Origin: Lachnospiraceae bacterium | GTDB lineage: Bacteria > Bacillota > Clostridia > Lachnospirales > Lachnospiraceae | Direction of reading: 5' to 3' | DNA: 33,055 nucleotides | NCBI GenBank assembly: GCA_016287675.1 | Contig: JAEFAR010000026.1 | Coordinates: forward strand, 1 to 33,055 | The notes under the pieces: generated by a model | The model's input: the letters and a program-made list of their open reading frames with translations, nothing else | Database searches by the model: none | Told to the model about the DNA's origin: nothing | Shown here: positions 30,672 to 33,055 of the stretch, piece by piece | How the letters are laid out: every line of letters begins with the position of its first letter | How positions within the stretch are numbered: position 1 is the first letter of the stretch | Made by a program: the position numbers and the translations under genes

Positions 30672-31553
30672 ATGAAAAACCGGAAAGAAAAATATGATAA
30701 AGTGATCCTTTGGGGGATCGCACTCCTGGCAGTGGTTCTTTCTTTGGCAGTGATCATTCTGCGGAGCAGAGATAAAAAGGCTGATTACAGGATCCTGTGT
30801 ACAGACGGCCCGGCGTATCTTATGGCGGCCCGGCTGTTGGAAGGAACAGGCTGTAAGGTGACAAAAGTTACGGGGCTTGTGGAGGGAGCCGGTCTTGATG
30901 AACGGCAGCTATATGCCTGCGAGGCGGTGATCCTGAGCGGCAGGGAACCGGAGGAGGTTTTAAACAAGGTGAAGGCAGCGGTTCCCGGACTTCCTGTCGT
31001 CGTGATGGCGGAATGCCACTCGGAAGTCGGAAATCCCTATGTCTGGATGGATACGGATTTTCAGATGGACTGCATAGACTACGTCAGCAGCAGGCTGTGC
31101 GAGATCTTTCCTGCATTGGAGAAGAAGATCACAGAGAATTCCCAGAGCTTCTCTGATCTGGTTTTTGAGGATCCTTACAATAAAAAACTTGATGTTACGG
31201 ATGAGATCATGGAATCCGAAAGAGTGATCAGGATAATAACTTTAAGTGACGCCTGCGAAGCGTTTTCTGACAGTTTCGGATTTTATAATATAGCAGCGTT
31301 TGCTTTAAACAGAGGTATTTTCCCTTCCGATGACGAAAGGGAAAAAACGGTGGTGACGGCAAAAAGATGCGCGGAGGTTTTGATCTTTGCGGAAAAAAAG
31401 GATGCCGGATTTGCTGATGAACTGGCAAAAGAGACAGGTGCAGCGGTGTTATTCTTAGACCCGCTGACGGAGGTTGACAGCGCTGATGACTATGTAAAAG
31501 GCATGTCGGAAAACTTAGAGGCATTGAGGCGATACATTAAAGGGGAAGGTTGA
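30672..31553 (+). CDS. membrane-anchored ZnuA/TroA-like protein without the usual His ligands
   Basis: The ATG at 30672, one base after the popT stop, gives 293 residues; an earlier in-frame ATG would overlap popT by 44 nt. A single hydrophobic helix (about 11-30) has no lipobox Cys, so it is probably an uncleaved anchor. The rest follows the zinc/manganese solute-binding protein fold: NPYVWMD (121-127) for the usual NPHVWLD, CEAF (195-198) for H-D/E-AF, and EKKDAGFADELAKETGAAVL, split here as FADELAKETGAA, plus FLDPLTE (261-267). The metal-site histidines are replaced by Tyr123 and Cys195, and the first His is not seen; Asp263 is kept. It may bind a different ligand or act structurally. No metal ABC transporter genes adjoin it. 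Confidence 0.7.
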   Translation: MKNRKEKYDKVILWGIALLAVVLSLAVIILRSRDKKADYRILCTDGPAYLMAARLLEGTGCKVTKVTGLVEGAGLDERQLYACEAVILSGREPEEVLNKVKAAVPGLPVVVMAECHSEVGNPYVWMDTDFQMDCIDYVSSRLCEIFPALEKKITENSQSFSDLVFEDPYNKKLDVTDEIMESERVIRIITLSDACEAFSDSFGFYNIAAFALNRGIFPSDDEREKTVVTAKRCAEVLIFAEKKDAGFADELAKETGAAVLFLDPLTEVDSADDYVKGMSENLEALRRYIKGEG

Positions 31554-31585
31554 CGAAAAGAGCGTCGGAAAGCAGAGGGTAAACA

Positions 31586-33055
31586 TTGGGTAATAAGATA
31601 AAGGATGAGGACCTGAGACAGGAAAATCACATAGAAGAGGAAAAAGAAGACAGAGAACCTCAGATGACAGAAAACAAGGTCGATGAAAAGACTTCAAAGG
31701 TCAGTACGGTAAAGAAAAAGCTGGAAGCCGGAACCCATTTTCTGCAAAAGACCGCCCGGATGATCAAAGAGGCGACGGAGCAGTTCCGCCTGGATGCGGA
31801 ATACGAGAACCCGGATCGCCCCGAAGATGTGCGCTACGATGATATCGTAACGCCTGTTGGCGTCCAGAATCCGGAGATCCTTGCGGAAGATCAGGAAGAA
31901 GCGGTTTCAGGTGAAGGTGCCGAAGAAGGCGGTGAAGCCGCAGGACAAGCAGAAGCTGCAAAAGCAAAAGTGACTGAGGTTAAGGATAAGTACGTTGTCT
32001 GGCGTATTCTTGCAAACCTTGCCCTGACGATAGTGGCCATTGTACTTGCAATCATTTTTGTTCCGAGGATGTTCAAGTTTTTCCTTCCTTTTATCATTGC
32101 GGGGATCCTTGCAGCTATCGCTACACCTCTTGTAAAGCTGATCAGAAAGAAACTTAAAATGACTCAGAAGCTTGGTTCTGCCATAGTCATTGTTCTGGTT
32201 ATAGCGGCGGTTGTGGGTGTCCTGTACGGATTTTTGTATTTCGTGATCACTCAGGCAACCAAGCTGTTAAATGACAAGCAGGTTATCATAGATTCTGTTT
32301 CGGCAGCGAAAAACAGGCTGGCTGAAAGCGAGGGAATGAAGGCGATCTTTGACATTCTTCCCGTAAGCGTCCAGAACTTTATATCCGGAACATCCGAAGA
32401 CGCCATCAAAGTCTTCCAGAACTGGATCGGTTCCCTTTCGCTTCCCACCTTATCGGATGCGTCAAATTTTGTGACTGCGGGCGTTGACGTGCTTTTCGGT
32501 ATCATCGTGACATTTATTGCCGCCTACTTCTTTACTGCGCAGCAGGCGGAGATCGCAAACTGGTTCCAGGCACACACCCCCAGTTCCACAATGTCCTATT
32601 TCAGACTTATCAAGGACAACTTTAAAAAGGCAGTGGGTGGTTACTTTAAAGCCCAGTTCAAGATCATGCTGATCATGTTTGCAATTATGTTTATATGGTT
32701 CGAGATCATGGACATCAACTACTCCGCACTTGTGGCTCTGGGTGTCGCATTTCTGGATTTCCTTCCTGTTTTTGGAATGGGAGCTGTGCTTTGGCCCTGG
32801 ATCATTATAGACATTGTAGGCGCAAACTACACCGAAGCCATCCTCCTGGGTATCCTTTACGGAATCTGTCAGCTCATCCGTCAGGTCCTTCAGCCTAAGC
32901 TGGTGAGCGACGCAGTCGAGATGAATCCTTTATTGACATTGATCTTTATGTATGTGGGCTACAAGCTGATGAACAGTATCTGGGGCCTGATCCTGGGCAT
33001 ACCCATCGGAATGGTTATCATCAGCCTCTTCAGGATCGGCTCCTTTGACAGACTG
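31586..33055 (+). CDS. AI-2E family transporter (3' truncated by window edge)
   Basis: The frame is open from a TTG at 31586 to the window end (490 codons). A stop codon lies two codons before the TTG, and AGAGGG precedes it with good spacing, so TTG is the likely start; an internal ATG at 31664 lacks a ribosome site. The first 135 residues form a charged, Glu-rich cytoplasmic extension longer than usual. Then follow membrane helices and the AI-2E transporter (PF01594) core with the large soluble insert (about 225-300) and LVALGVAFLDFLPVFGMGAVLWPW, given as FLDFLPVFGMGAVLWPW, and QVLQPKLVSD near the end. Members transport varied substrates, including autoinducer-2 or ions, so the cargo is open. 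It lies 32 nt after the ZnuA-like gene. Confidence 0.9.
   Translation, partial: MGNKIKDEDLRQENHIEEEKEDREPQMTENKVDEKTSKVSTVKKKLEAGTHFLQKTARMIKEATEQFRLDAEYENPDRPEDVRYDDIVTPVGVQNPEILAEDQEEAVSGEGAEEGGEAAGQAEAAKAKVTEVKDKYVVWRILANLALTIVAIVLAIIFVPRMFKFFLPFIIAGILAAIATPLVKLIRKKLKMTQKLGSAIVIVLVIAAVVGVLYGFLYFVITQATKLLNDKQVIIDSVSAAKNRLAESEGMKAIFDILPVSVQNFISGTSEDAIKVFQNWIGSLSLPTLSDASNFVTAGVDVLFGIIVTFIAAYFFTAQQAEIANWFQAHTPSSTMSYFRLIKDNFKKAVGGYFKAQFKIMLIMFAIMFIWFEIMDINYSALVALGVAFLDFLPVFGMGAVLWPWIIIDIVGANYTEAILLGILYGICQLIRQVLQPKLVSDAVEMNPLLTLIFMYVGYKLMNSIWGLILGIPIGMVIISLFRIGSFDRL

Overview
The window looks like a chromosomal segment of an anaerobic, low-to-mid GC Gram-positive bacterium of the class Clostridia, most probably a Lachnospiraceae member of the Butyrivibrio type. 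This rests on gene content and protein style: a DUF3881-like protein, a TSCPD four-Cys protein, Pro-Thr linkers on surface proteins, a GH43 glycosidase, a PopT/DUF368 protein, a SleB-type wall hydrolase, strong AGGAGG-type ribosome sites and TTGACA/TATAAT promoters with 17-bp spacers. It is an inference; no rRNA is present to settle it. No prophage, CRISPR array or integrase was seen.

Layout. 1-1.65 kb: three forward genes (DUF3881-like, cut by the window edge; TSCPD protein; flavin reductase-like) ending in a strong terminator. 1.7-4.3 kb: reverse pair encoding a GH43-type glycosidase and a secreted trigger-factor-like lipoprotein. 4.5-7.5 kb: a divergent operon encoding a GGDEF/degenerate-EAL protein with an unusual cytoplasmic LamG-like tail, plus an ArsR-like regulator with a large beta-rich sensor-like tail. 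7.5-9.1 kb: tRNA-Arg(CCU) and a membrane-anchored coiled-coil protein with a long Glu/Pro repeat tail. 9.1-12.1 kb: transaldolase-transketolase operon with tandem promoters. 12.4-14.2 kb: an ABC ATPase/FtsX permease pair with more A/T-rich codons. 14.3-16 kb: lgt overlapping a radical SAM gene by 103 nt. 16-19.8 kb: a reverse operon for a heterodimeric ABC exporter. 19.9-22.4 kb: SleB-type hydrolase and a LacI regulator (both reverse). 22.4-22.9 kb: a repeat- and operator-rich intergenic region leading to galE. 23.9-24.7 kb: a RAYT (REP-associated tyrosine transposase) element with 31-bp inverted ends. 24.7-27.3 kb: comM and dprA (reverse). 27.5-28.65 kb: cation/proton antiporter. 28.7-33.06 kb: an orphan REPIN-like 64-bp palindrome between divergent promoters, then forward genes for a methyltransferase, PopT, a ZnuA/TroA-like protein lacking the usual His ligands, and an AI-2E family permease cut by the window edge.

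The most interesting system is the control region of the ABC exporter operon. On the minus strand it has a promoter, a 25-codon leader ORF with a good ribosome site, and an intrinsic terminator before the first ABC gene. Four short segments can form three mutually exclusive pairings: leader ribosome site with leader codons 18-20, leader codons 18-21 with the terminator 5' arm, and the terminator itself. This is the logic of ribosome-mediated (erm/bmrB-like) attenuation and predicts induction by ribosome-targeting drugs. Other highlights are the RAYT element, whose ends supply stop codons to galE, comM and the transposase; its orphan REPIN; the lgt/radical SAM dual-coding overlap; and the GGDEF-EAL-LamG/ArsR pair beside a glycosidase.
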